64,000 bases of DNA from Vulcanimicrobiota bacterium (GTDB lineage: Bacteria; Vulcanimicrobiota; Vulcanimicrobiia; Vulcanimicrobiales; Vulcanimicrobiaceae). Both the position numbers and the translations under genes were made by a program. The notes beneath the pieces are model-generated. The model saw nothing but the letters and a program-made list of their open reading frames with translations. It made no database searches and had not been told where the DNA came from. This document shows, piece after piece, positions 1 through 7,431 of the stretch. The stretch covers positions 1 to 64,000 of the forward strand of contig JAAXCX010000007.1 in NCBI GenBank assembly GCA_013036105.1, read 5' to 3'. Each line of letters opens with the position of its first letter. The first letter of the stretch is position 1.

Positions 1-28
1 TCCGAAAGCGATTGCTCCCGCGCACGCC

Positions 29-46
29 GTTATTCGCGCGAATAAC
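29..46. repeat. 18-bp perfect palindrome
   Basis: The sequence gttattcgcgcgaataac is identical to its reverse complement. It lies downstream of the stop of the first minus-strand gene, in the 69 bp before the window edge, where I see no other gene. It could be an operator or a short hairpin; there is no T-run to suggest a terminator. Function unknown. Confidence 0.5.
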
Positions 47-69
47 CGAACGGTGGCGACTGCCTCGCG

Positions 70-930
70 CTAGAAGAACGGGTTGTGCTCTTTCTCCCAA
101 GCGACTTTGCTTGGCGGCCCGTGCCCCGGCATGAGCACGGTATCTTCGGGAAGAGTGAAGATCTTCGAGCGGACGCTATTTAAGATATCTTCATAGGTCG
201 AGGCATCGCCGTACGCACCGCCCACGCTGCCTGCGAACAGCGTGTCGCCGGTGAAGAGCGTGGATTTGAACAGGTAAGATGACGAGCCGTCGGTGTGGCC
301 GGGCGTATGCAGCAACCGGATCCGCGCGTCGCCAAAGGGCACTTCCTCGCCGTCTTTGACGAGCAGCGCGGTGCCTGCGAGCGATCCGATCGCTTCCACG
401 TCCGCGCGGTGCATCACGATTTTCGCATTCGGAAAATTCGCCGCCACATCGGCCGTCGCGTCGCAATGGTCGGCATGCTTGTGTGTGACGAAGATGTACT
501 CCAAATGGAATGCGCCGTCACGTAGAATGCGCAGCAGGTTGCCTGGGATGCCGGCCGGGTCCACAAGCGCGGCGCGTTTCCCGCCGTCGAGAAAAAAGAC
601 GTAGCCGTTGCTTGGATGCGGGTGCTGCGGATGATGGCGCACGTCGGGGAGAGAGATAGGCTTCGGGTGCCAGCGCCGGGCTGCAGTATCGGCGAGTTTC
701 CCCGGGTCAAGCCGTAAAGGCACCGCCAGGGCGCGCGCCTGAGCATCGTCCGGCAATTCGCGTCCGCGGCACCAGTCGTCGATATCGCCTGCCGGCAGGC
801 CCGTAGCGCGGGCCAGCGCAGCCGCTGTCGCACGATTGCCCCGCATCGCCTTGGTCAGAACGTCGCCGAATTCGTCCTCGAGCGCCATCGAAATCGGCTT
901 CTGCGCCGCCTCCGCCGCCGCCCGTCGCAA
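70..930 (-). CDS. HTH-like domain fused to metallo-beta-lactamase-fold hydrolase
   Basis: The C-terminal two thirds is a glyoxalase-II-like metallo-beta-lactamase hydrolase. It has the zinc motif H150-x-H152-x-D154-H155, H212 in a GHT turn, D229 in GDT and H270 in PGHGP, so all metal ligands are present. Residues about 20-85 look like a helical XRE-type DNA-binding segment (helices around AALARATGLPAGDIDDWCRG), an unusual N-terminal partner for this fold. M15 is a possible alternative start at 888. The gene is divergent from trxB with a 35-bp gap, so the two probably share a promoter region. The substrate is unknown; a hydroxyacylglutathione-type thioester or a regulatory role are both possible. 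Confidence 0.85.
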   Translation of the reverse strand: MRRAAAEAAQKPISMALEDEFGDVLTKAMRGNRATAAALARATGLPAGDIDDWCRGRELPDDAQARALAVPLRLDPGKLADTAARRWHPKPISLPDVRHHPQHPHPSNGYVFFLDGGKRAALVDPAGIPGNLLRILRDGAFHLEYIFVTHKHADHCDATADVAANFPNAKIVMHRADVEAIGSLAGTALLVKDGEEVPFGDARIRLLHTPGHTDGSSSYLFKSTLFTGDTLFAGSVGGAYGDASTYEDILNSVRSKIFTLPEDTVLMPGHGPPSKVAWEKEHNPFF

Positions 931-965
931 CCGGAGGGCAGCCGCGCCCGGTCGAAGCGAGCGGC

Positions 966-1904
966 ATGGAACGCGTCATCATCATCGGCTCCGGTCCCGC
1001 GGGGCTTACCGCCGCGATTTACGCAGCGCGCGCAAATCTGCGGCCGCTGGTGCTGGCCGGCGGCATGTACGGCGGACAACTGATGCTGACGACCGAGGTC
1101 GAGAACTACCCGGGTTTCCCCGACGGCATCATGGGGCCCGACCTGATGATCAAGTTTCGCGAACAGGCCGAACGCTTCGGCGCTCGCATCGAAAACGTCG
1201 ACGTGCTTTCCGTCGATTTTTCGAAGCGGCCGCTGGAAGTCACCACGGCGGAGGCGACGTTCAAAGGCAAAAGCGTCATCGTCGCGACCGGCGCGAACGC
1301 GCGCTGGCTCAACATTCCGGGCGAAGAGAAATTGCGCGGACGCGGGATTTCAACGTGCGCGACCTGCGACGGCGCGTTTTTTCGCGAGAAGCACATCGTC
1401 GTGGTCGGCGGCGGTGATTCGGCGATGGAGGAAGCGCTGTTCTTAACACGCTTCGGTTACAAAGTCACGGTCATTCACCGCCGCGACACATTGCGCGCGA
1501 GCAAGATCATGGCCGATCGCGCCTTCGGTCACGGAAAGATTTCGTTCATTTGGAATACGGCCGTTGAAGAAGCGATAGGCGAGGAGAAACTGCGGGCGCT
1601 CAAGTTGCGCAATCTCGCCGATGGCACGCGCAGCGAACTCGAGGCGGACGCGCTCTTCATCGCGATCGGCCACGATCCGAATACGGCGATCTTCAAGGAT
1701 CAGCTCGAGCTGGACGCGATGGGGTACATCGCTTCGCCCGACGGCGTCTCAACGAACATCGAAGGCGTTTTTGTGGCCGGCGACGTTAACGACATCCGTT
1801 ACAAGCAAGCCATCACCGCAGCCGGCGCCGGTTGCCGCGCCGCAATGGACGCGGAGAAGTATCTCGAGGCGCTCGAGTTTCCAATCGAAGAGGCGATAGC
1901 CTAA
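966..1904 (+). CDS. trxB: Thioredoxin reductase
   Basis: This is a cytoplasmic FAD/NADPH enzyme that reduces thioredoxin. The 312-residue length matches the low-molecular-weight TrxB family. The N-terminal GSGPAG dinucleotide-binding motif is at residues 8-13, the redox-active CATC pair is C131/C134, the NADPH motif GGGDSAMEEA follows, and the C-terminal FVAGDV FAD motif is present. It is transcribed divergently from the HTH-MBL gene, and its stop overlaps the end of the convergent nucleotidyltransferase by a few bases. No thioredoxin gene lies beside it. Confidence 0.96.
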   Translation: MERVIIIGSGPAGLTAAIYAARANLRPLVLAGGMYGGQLMLTTEVENYPGFPDGIMGPDLMIKFREQAERFGARIENVDVLSVDFSKRPLEVTTAEATFKGKSVIVATGANARWLNIPGEEKLRGRGISTCATCDGAFFREKHIVVVGGGDSAMEEALFLTRFGYKVTVIHRRDTLRASKIMADRAFGHGKISFIWNTAVEEAIGEEKLRALKLRNLADGTRSELEADALFIAIGHDPNTAIFKDQLELDAMGYIASPDGVSTNIEGVFVAGDVNDIRYKQAITAAGAGCRAAMDAEKYLEALEFPIEEAIA

Positions 1905-2464
1905 CCCGGGCTTTCCATTGCGGCTCGTAGTCGAGCTTGCACCAGTTCCATCCGTGCGATCGCATCTTCGTTTAAAAGTTCGATGTTTGATAGCGCAGCT
2001 TCGACCAGGTCCCACGACGTACGCTCGCTCGTCGCGGCCACGGTACGTTCGGCAACGTCAAGCGATTCAGAGTCGCTCCAATGAATGAACGCCGCGACGC
2101 GGTCGGCGATGGCGTCTTCAAGGCGGTAAACCCTAAACGCTCCGGCCGCCGTCCGCATGTCGACGTAATCCGTAATGGCATGTTGATCGATGTGCGGTAT
2201 GTCTGCGACGAAATCGAGGACGTACACCGTTGCTCGACTCGCGTACACGCGTCCCTGCTCGTGGAAGCTGAGTTCTCGAAGGGCCTTGGCGATCTTGCGC
2301 CGATCGAGCCCTGTCGTTACGGCAAAATCGATGTCCATTGACGTGTATACATCTGGCACGTGGGCAGTGATTGCGCTGCCGCCGACGACGACTACTTCAA
2401 TCCCATGCCGTTTAAGGTGTGAAGCGACGGTCGCCGCGAGCTCGGATAAAGTGAGCCCTTCCAT
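1901..2464 (-). CDS. Nucleotidyltransferase-fold protein, likely toxin of a two-gene module
   Basis: This 187-residue protein has the hallmarks of a minimal polymerase-beta-type nucleotidyltransferase: GGS at residues 28-30 followed by D44-x-D46 in MDIDFAV. This arrangement is seen in AbiEii-like and DUF6036-like nucleotidyltransferases. The ATG follows the upstream winged-helix gene by only two bases, so the two are translationally linked. The order (small DNA-binding protein first, nucleotidyltransferase second) parallels AbiEi/AbiEii toxin-antitoxin pairs. The toxin role is inferred from that arrangement; a housekeeping or resistance nucleotidyltransferase cannot be excluded. Confidence 0.75.
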   Translation of the reverse strand: MEGLTLSELAATVASHLKRHGIEVVVVGGSAITAHVPDVYTSMDIDFAVTTGLDRRKIAKALRELSFHEQGRVYASRATVYVLDFVADIPHIDQHAITDYVDMRTAAGAFRVYRLEDAIADRVAAFIHWSDSESLDVAERTVAATSERTSWDLVEAALSNIELLNEDAIARMELVQARLRAAMESPG

Positions 2465-2466
2465 AG

Positions 2467-2787
2467 TTATAGAGGCTTACCGATCCCTCGCGGCCGGCGT
2501 CGCAGCTTCGCCCAATATTTTTCATAGGCCGGCGATTCGCTCATGCGCAGAAGAAGCTTATAGAGATCATCGCGGGCCCAAAACCGCGGGTTAAGCTCAA
2601 CGATTCGCGTGCCGCCGACACGCTTCGAAACGACGGCCCCGGCGCGCTCGAGCGAAGCCACAGCTCGCTGGACTTCAATCAGGCGTCGGCCGAGAATTCG
2701 TGCGATTTCCGAGGGGTAGGTTCGGTTCAGCCTCCCGATAGCAATGAGTGCCTCAGTCCTTAAACCGGAGCCAAAAAGCGCATCCAT
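2467..2787 (-). CDS. Winged-helix transcriptional regulator, likely antitoxin
   Basis: I place the start at the ATG at 2787 (106 residues), not the upstream TTG, because the promoter -10 box ends only six bases before this ATG and the upstream TTG lies inside the operator. The protein is a small winged-helix domain: helices around EALIAIGRL, PSEIARILGR and QRAVASLERA, then a basic wing (SKRVGGTRIVEL) and a helical tail. It probably binds the twin palindromes in its own promoter and represses the two-gene operon. The closest analogy is ArsR/MarR-like or AbiEi-like regulators paired with nucleotidyltransferases. No metal-binding cysteines are visible. Confidence 0.75.
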   Translation of the reverse strand: MDALFGSGLRTEALIAIGRLNRTYPSEIARILGRRLIEVQRAVASLERAGAVVSKRVGGTRIVELNPRFWARDDLYKLLLRMSESPAYEKYWAKLRRRPRGIGKPL

Positions 2788-2793
2788 GGGGGC

Positions 2794-2838
2794 ATTATAC
2801 ACTACATATTTGTAGTGTTGCAACTACATATTTGTAGT
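2794..2838 (-). promoter_or_regulatory. Promoter with twin palindromic operators
   Basis: Read on the minus strand, a consensus TATAAT -10 box lies at 2799-2794 and a TTGCAA -35 box at 2823-2818, with an 18-bp spacer. Two identical 16-bp imperfect palindromes (arms ACTACA/TGTAGT) lie at 2801-2816, filling the spacer, and at 2823-2838, overlapping the -35 edge. Their 22-bp repeat interval is about two helical turns, so two dimers would bind the same DNA face. Expected transcription start is at or within a base or two of the ATG at 2787. No Shine-Dalgarno is present, so the transcript is probably leaderless. Confidence 0.85.
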
Positions 2839-2855
2839 GACTCCCTGCTTGAGGA

Positions 2856-3407
2856 CTACTGCCAGAGCGTCGCCACGAACATGGCGCGGGCCCCTTTTAC
2901 AGTCATCGGACCGCTCGGCGTTCCGCACTGCGCCATGAATGTCGTCGGCCATTTCGTGGCTGCGGGGACCGAGCAAACGAGGTTGCCGCTGCAGTAGTAG
3001 GGATAATTTCCGATCACGGTTCCCGTGCCGGCGTTGCACATGATACCGCTGCCGCCCGCGACTTGGAAGCGCCATGGTTTTGCGGCACTCTTCGGGTTAG
3101 CTTGGGGGAGCGGTTTCGTCAAGTTTATGATGACGCCGGTGTTCGCCGCGACATTTTGCGGGCAGGCGACGGCTTTTGCCGAGAGTTTGAAGCACGGATC
3201 CATAATCGTGTTGCCGATCATGCAGCGGAATGCGTCGCTGCGCGTCGAGGCGATCGAGCTCGTCCAGCACGAGCCTTTGACGGTGTTCCCTTTCATGCCG
3301 GCGGCGGCGTAGCTTACGATTTTCGTTGGACCGGGATAAGCTAGTGCGGGCGCAGCCGCAAAGCTCGCCAGCGAAAGAATGATTGCGACGGAGATAAGAC
3401 GCTTCAT
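2856..3407 (-). CDS. Secreted cysteine-containing protein of unknown function
   Basis: The first 23 residues form a clear Sec signal peptide (MKRLISVAIILSLASFAAAP) with a likely cleavage after ALA. The mature part, about 160 residues, carries eight cysteines (in GSCW, FRCM, DPCF, VACP, IMCN, YYCS, LVCS and AQCG) and is therefore probably disulfide-stabilised outside the cytoplasm. A strong Shine-Dalgarno, aaaggag, sits six bases upstream of the ATG. I do not recognise a family. Confidence 0.75.
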   Translation of the reverse strand: MKRLISVAIILSLASFAAAPALAYPGPTKIVSYAAAGMKGNTVKGSCWTSSIASTRSDAFRCMIGNTIMDPCFKLSAKAVACPQNVAANTGVIINLTKPLPQANPKSAAKPWRFQVAGGSGIMCNAGTGTVIGNYPYYCSGNLVCSVPAATKWPTTFMAQCGTPSGPMTVKGARAMFVATLWQ

Positions 3408-3420
3408 GAACGCTCCTTTT

Positions 3421-3448
3421 AAGCGGCCCTCTTAAGCGGCCCTCGTTA
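3421..3448. repeat. Short tandem duplication upstream of secreted protein gene
   Basis: The unit taagcggccctc occurs twice back to back just upstream of the minus-strand secreted protein gene. It may be a replication slippage product or part of its promoter region. Confidence 0.5.
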
Positions 3449-3472
3449 CGCGCGCATTCTGCGCGCTGCTCG

Positions 3473-3526
3473 GGCGCCCTTCGACTTCGCATTTCGCCAA
3501 GGGCGAAATGCTTCGCTCAGGATGAC
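3473..3526. repeat. Dispersed palindromic repeat, copy 1
   Basis: The copy runs from cccttcgac to gctcaggatgac and contains an internal hairpin with arms gcatttcgcc/ggcgaaatgc. Nearly the same 50 bases recur at 39518-39571. The end motifs recur in all copies of the family in this window. Confidence 0.85.
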
Positions 3527-3555
3527 AACCAGCGCACGGCGCGAAGGGCGCGAAC

Positions 3556-3951
3556 ATGGCAATGGAGGACCCGCCCAAAGTAGCCTCACTCGGCGCCCGC
3601 GTTCATTTGTTCGTTAGACCGGCGGAGCGCGTTCGTTTCATTTTGCTGTTCAAGGACGTGTTAGGCTGCAACGCAGTTGAAAGAGAGTTCGGACTGCCGT
3701 ACCCCATTCTGTTCGTGGGCTTCGACGATGGCAGTGGATTCAGCGTGGAGTTCAGCGATGACGCGCCGGGAGAAGACGTTCCGAGCCGCGCTTGGATCGA
3801 ATTTCGCGCAGTGGGTGTTCTCGAATTGCAGCAAAAACTACGCGATGCAGGCATCCGGGAGTTTCAACATCCTGGCAGCCCTCATGCGTATTTCGTAGCT
3901 CCGGGCGGCCAAGTGTTTCGGCTGCTCGACGTCTCCTACAAGGGACCGTAG
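3556..3951 (+). CDS. VOC (glyoxalase/dioxygenase-like) family protein
   Basis: At 131 residues this is the size of a single vicinal-oxygen-chelate protein. It begins with a beta strand (ARVHLFVRPAERV), has a helix around LFKDVLGC and ends with the typical FVAPGGQVFRLLDV strand-turn-strand. The metal ligands are not obvious: the usual N-terminal His is followed by LFVRP, and the last-strand Glu is replaced by Arg-Leu-Leu, so it may not be a classical glyoxalase. M1 and M3 are both possible starts. Substrate unknown. Confidence 0.75.
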   Translation: MAMEDPPKVASLGARVHLFVRPAERVRFILLFKDVLGCNAVEREFGLPYPILFVGFDDGSGFSVEFSDDAPGEDVPSRAWIEFRAVGVLELQQKLRDAGIREFQHPGSPHAYFVAPGGQVFRLLDVSYKGP

Positions 3952-3963
3952 CGCGCGCGAGCG

Positions 3964-4815
3964 CTAAGCAGAGACCAAGTTCGCCAGCGCCGACTCTAGT
4001 GTCGGATACTTAAACAAAAAACCTTCGGACTGCGCGCGCTCCGGGAGAACGCGCTGCCCTTGCAGCGCCATCTCCGCCGCTTCGCCCAACATCATTTTCA
4101 GCGCGAAGTTTGGAACGGGCAGTGCGGCCGGGCGGTGCAGCGTTTGACCAAGTGTTTCGGTGAATTCCTTATTGCGCACGGGGTTCGGAGCGGTTCCGTT
4201 CACGCATCCGTCGAGTCTATCGATCGCAAGCAAATACAAACCGATCAGATCGTCGATGTGGATCCACGAGTACCATTGCTTTCCGGTTCCTAGACGGCCG
4301 CCGGTGCCGGTTTTGAAGATCGGGAGAATGCTCTTGAGCACGCCGCCGTCGGGGCTTAGCGCCAAGCCCGTGCGTACGCAGGCGACGCGCATGCCGTGCT
4401 CGCGACCGCGCTGCGCGACATTTTCCCACTCGACGCAGACTTGCGCTAGAAAATCCATTCCCGGCGGGCTGCTTTCCGTGAACGTGTCTTCTTCGCCGGT
4501 TCCGTAATAGCCGATCGCCGATGCGGTGACGTAGGTTCGCGGTTTGGGTTCGACGTGCGCAAGCGCGTCAAAAAACTTCGAAGGCGTGGTCGTGCGGCTT
4601 TCGCGGATCCGGTGCTTAACCTCGGCGTTCCACCGTTGGGCGATTGGCTCGCCGGCCAGATTGACCACGGCGTCCATTCCGCCCGCGGCGGCGGCTGCGG
4701 CTGCGGCATGCGGTTCGCGCATCGAAGCCGCACGCACGTCGTCACCGCGCGCTTGTAAGGCGGCCACGAGGTGGCTGCCGATAAAGCCGCTAGCGCCGAA
4801 GACGGCGATGCGCAT
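3964..4815 (-). CDS. TIGR01777-type SDR epimerase (YfcH-like)
   Basis: The ATG at 4815 is chosen because MRIAVFGASGFIGSH begins the Rossmann fold there and the start overlaps the stop of glcE by one base (TGATG). The 283-residue length matches YfcH/TIGR01777 NAD-binding proteins, whose characteristic blocks are visible: NLAGEPIAQRW, ASAIGYYGT, RTGLALSPDGGVL, WYSWIHIDDLIGLY and the C-terminal GQRVLPERAQSEGFLFKYP. The substrate is unknown for most of the family. It is the last gene of the glcD-glcE run and likely co-transcribed. Confidence 0.9.
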   Translation of the reverse strand: MRIAVFGASGFIGSHLVAALQARGDDVRAASMREPHAAAAAAAAGGMDAVVNLAGEPIAQRWNAEVKHRIRESRTTTPSKFFDALAHVEPKPRTYVTASAIGYYGTGEEDTFTESSPPGMDFLAQVCVEWENVAQRGREHGMRVACVRTGLALSPDGGVLKSILPIFKTGTGGRLGTGKQWYSWIHIDDLIGLYLLAIDRLDGCVNGTAPNPVRNKEFTETLGQTLHRPAALPVPNFALKMMLGEAAEMALQGQRVLPERAQSEGFLFKYPTLESALANLVSA

Positions 4816-6044
4816 CAAATTCCGCCTATGAATCTCCCTGGATTGAGCGTTCCATGAGGGTCGAAGCGCGCCTTTATCGCTCGCATTTTTTCGATTGCCG
4901 CCGGCACCGCTCCCCAGGCTTCGAACGAGGCGCGCGCGGCCGAGTCGCAGGCGACGATAGAGCAGCGCGGTTCGAGCTCGCGCAGTTCGGCATGGCAGGC
5001 TTCGATTTTTGCACCGAAGTGCGAAGCGTCGCGCTCGCTTGCGCGAACGAATACGTCGCCGTTCATGACGTCGAAGAGCACGTCGGTAAAGAGCTCGTGC
5101 CGGTTGCACGCGTCGCGCATGCGCTCGGCGCGTTCTTGGGCCGTGCCGGGCGAGCCGAAGAGGCGATAGGTGATCGAGCGCCCGCGCTTATTGGCGATGC
5201 AGGCGTCGATCGTGCGGTCGAGACTTTCGGCGGCGCCCGTATCGACGATCGAGGTCTCGGGTACGCCCGCTTTCCCGAGCACCGACCGCGTATCGAGCGT
5301 GGCGCGTTCGAGCAACTCCTCGGTGCCCTCGAAATAAAGCAGCACGCGGCCGTCGATGTCGTCGGCGCCGTCGACGTTCTTTCCAAAACCTTCGACGCAA
5401 AAAGCGGCAGCCGGAGGAACGACAAGCGACGCGATCCGCTCGATTGCGCGCGCGCGCGTCGCTTCGGGTAATGGCGCGATCATCGCGCGCCGCTTCTTGG
5501 GAACCGGCAGCGTCTTAAAGTTGAGCTGCGTGAAGATCGCGAGCGTGCCGAACGAGCCGATGTAGAGCTTGCTCATGTCGTAGCCGCTGACGTTTTTCAC
5601 GACCATGCCGCCGGCGTTCGCCAGCGTGCCGTCGGCGAGCGCGACTTGCGAGCCGATTACGAAATCGCGAGCGCGTCCGTATATGTGGCGGCGCGGTCCC
5701 GGCCAGCCCGCGGCCAGCGATCCGCCGATGGTGGCTTTTTTCCGCAGAGGCACGTCAATCGGAACGAATTGCCCATGTTCGCCAAGAACTGCGTTGAGCT
5801 GCGCGACGCGCACGCCGCTCTGCGCCGAGCAGGTGAGGTCGTGATATTCGTGTGCGAGGATCGCGCTCAGTCCGGTGGTGATCAACGAGACGTCGGCGCG
5901 CGGAAGAACCGGTCCCATTCCGCTCAGCGTCTTTCCGCCTTCGATCGAGATCTTCAAGCCTTCGCGATCGCAGCGCCCCAGCGTTTCGCGCAGCGCGTCG
6001 AGCGACTTGGGCGTGACTTTGTCTGGAGCTGCCGCGGCGATCAT
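4815..6044 (-). CDS. glcE: Glycolate oxidase FAD-binding subunit
   Basis: This is an FAD-binding PCMH-type protein of 409 residues, the GlcE partner of glycolate oxidase, which oxidises glycolate to glyoxylate. The FAD segment has PLRKKATIGGSLAAGWPGPRR and GRARDFVIGSQVALADG, and the C-terminus ends in the shared RFDPHGTLNPGRF motif. The start overlaps the glcD stop by four bases. The iron-sulfur subunit GlcF is not found next to the pair. It may be encoded elsewhere, or the pair may work with another electron carrier. Confidence 0.9.
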   Translation of the reverse strand: MIAAAAPDKVTPKSLDALRETLGRCDREGLKISIEGGKTLSGMGPVLPRADVSLITTGLSAILAHEYHDLTCSAQSGVRVAQLNAVLGEHGQFVPIDVPLRKKATIGGSLAAGWPGPRRHIYGRARDFVIGSQVALADGTLANAGGMVVKNVSGYDMSKLYIGSFGTLAIFTQLNFKTLPVPKKRRAMIAPLPEATRARAIERIASLVVPPAAAFCVEGFGKNVDGADDIDGRVLLYFEGTEELLERATLDTRSVLGKAGVPETSIVDTGAAESLDRTIDACIANKRGRSITYRLFGSPGTAQERAERMRDACNRHELFTDVLFDVMNGDVFVRASERDASHFGAKIEACHAELRELEPRCSIVACDSAARASFEAWGAVPAAIEKMRAIKARFDPHGTLNPGRFIGGI

Positions 6045-7420
6045 GCGACTTCCGCGCAGCCGACGCCGGCCGGAAAGATTTTTTCGGGATTGAGGTTACG
6101 CCGCGGATCGAAAACTTCGCGGACGCGCGACATTGTCGCGAGATCGTCGGTCGAGAAGATGCGCCGGAGGGTATCGCGTTTTTCGTACCCGATGCCGTGC
6201 TCGCCGCTGATCGTGCCGCCGAGATCGACGGCCGCCTTCAGGATTTCGTTGCCGGCTTCGATGACGGCCGCGACCTGTTTCGGATCGCCGCGATCGTAGA
6301 GCAGCAGCGGGTGCAAGTTTCCGTCGCCGGCATGAAAGACGTTCCCGGCGATAATGCCTTGCGGAGCGCACGCGTCTTCGACGGCTTTGAGCGCTTGCGG
6401 CAGTTTGGTGCGCGGCACGACGACGTCTTGAATGTAGTAGTTGGGCGCGAGCCGTCCGGTGGCGCCCAGCGCCCCTTTGCGTCCGGCCCAGAGCGCGTCG
6501 CGTTCGGCTTGTGACTTCGCTGCGCGCCATGTTGTAGCGCCGTTTTCTTTCATGACGCGGCGGATCTCGTTTTCGTGCAGATTCATCTCGTCTTCGAAAC
6601 CGGCGCTTTCGATCAGCAGCACCGCGGCGGCATCGGTCGGATAACCGGCGTGAAACGCGGCTTCGATCGGCGGAAGCATGACGCGGTCGAGCATCTCGAG
6701 CGCGGTCGGAATGATGCCGGCGCCGATGATGCCGGTAACTGCGGCCGAAGCTGCGTTGATATCGTCGAAGGCGGCCAGCCACACACGAACTGTCTCGGGC
6801 TGGCGCAGCAAGCGCACCCACGCGGAGCAGACGATCGCGAGGGTGCCTTCGCTGCCGACGAGTACGCCGGTGAGATCGTAGCCGACGTCGTCGACCGACG
6901 TCGTCGTCACATCGCCGTTTTCGTCGACGATTTCGAGTTCGAGAATGTGATTGACCGTCGTGCCGTACGAAAGACAATGTGGGCCGCCCGCGTTGGTGCC
7001 GATGTTTCCGCCGATGGTCGAAACTTTTTGCGACGACGGATCGGGCGCGTAGAAGAGTCCGGACGCCGCGACGTGTTTGGAAAGGTCGAGGTTGATGAGG
7101 CCCGGCTGCACGCGCGCGCGCCGGTTGCGCACGTCGACTTCCAGAACGCGGTTCATGCGCGCGAACGAGAAGACGATGCCGCCGCGGGCCGGTGCCGCGC
7201 CTCCGCATAAGCCCGTGCCGGCGCCGCGCGCCACGATCGGTTCGCCGCAGTCTTTGGCGATTTTTACGGCGGCGGCGACTTCGCGCGTATTGGCCGGGAG
7301 CACGACAGCGGCGGGGACGACGCCCTGCGAATACGCATCGAAGGCGTAGACTGCAAGATCTTCAGCCTCGGTTTTTACCGCATCCGCTCCGAGCGCGTCG
7401 ATGAGCCGCTGCTTCAGCAC
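6041..7420 (-). CDS. glcD: Glycolate oxidase / FAD-linked oxidase subunit D
   Basis: At 459 residues this matches the GlcD family of FAD-dependent 2-hydroxyacid oxidases. The FAD-binding blocks PIVARGAGTGLCGGA and STIGGNIGTNAGGPHCLSYG are intact, and the C-terminal catalytic region has NVFHAGDGNLHPLLLYD and GTISGEHGIGYEKRD. It lies immediately upstream of glcE (4-bp overlap) and 11 bases downstream of the preceding namZ-like gene's stop on the same strand. Confidence 0.93.
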   Translation of the reverse strand: MLKQRLIDALGADAVKTEAEDLAVYAFDAYSQGVVPAAVVLPANTREVAAAVKIAKDCGEPIVARGAGTGLCGGAAPARGGIVFSFARMNRVLEVDVRNRRARVQPGLINLDLSKHVAASGLFYAPDPSSQKVSTIGGNIGTNAGGPHCLSYGTTVNHILELEIVDENGDVTTTSVDDVGYDLTGVLVGSEGTLAIVCSAWVRLLRQPETVRVWLAAFDDINAASAAVTGIIGAGIIPTALEMLDRVMLPPIEAAFHAGYPTDAAAVLLIESAGFEDEMNLHENEIRRVMKENGATTWRAAKSQAERDALWAGRKGALGATGRLAPNYYIQDVVVPRTKLPQALKAVEDACAPQGIIAGNVFHAGDGNLHPLLLYDRGDPKQVAAVIEAGNEILKAAVDLGGTISGEHGIGYEKRDTLRRIFSTDDLATMSRVREVFDPRRNLNPEKIFPAGVGCAEVA

Positions 7421-7431
7421 CGGCTAGTCGT

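Noticed and set aside
6096-7208. Long Arg-rich frame on the minus strand within glcD
   Set aside because: It is an out-of-frame shadow of glcD with extreme Arg content and no family motif; glcD explains the region.
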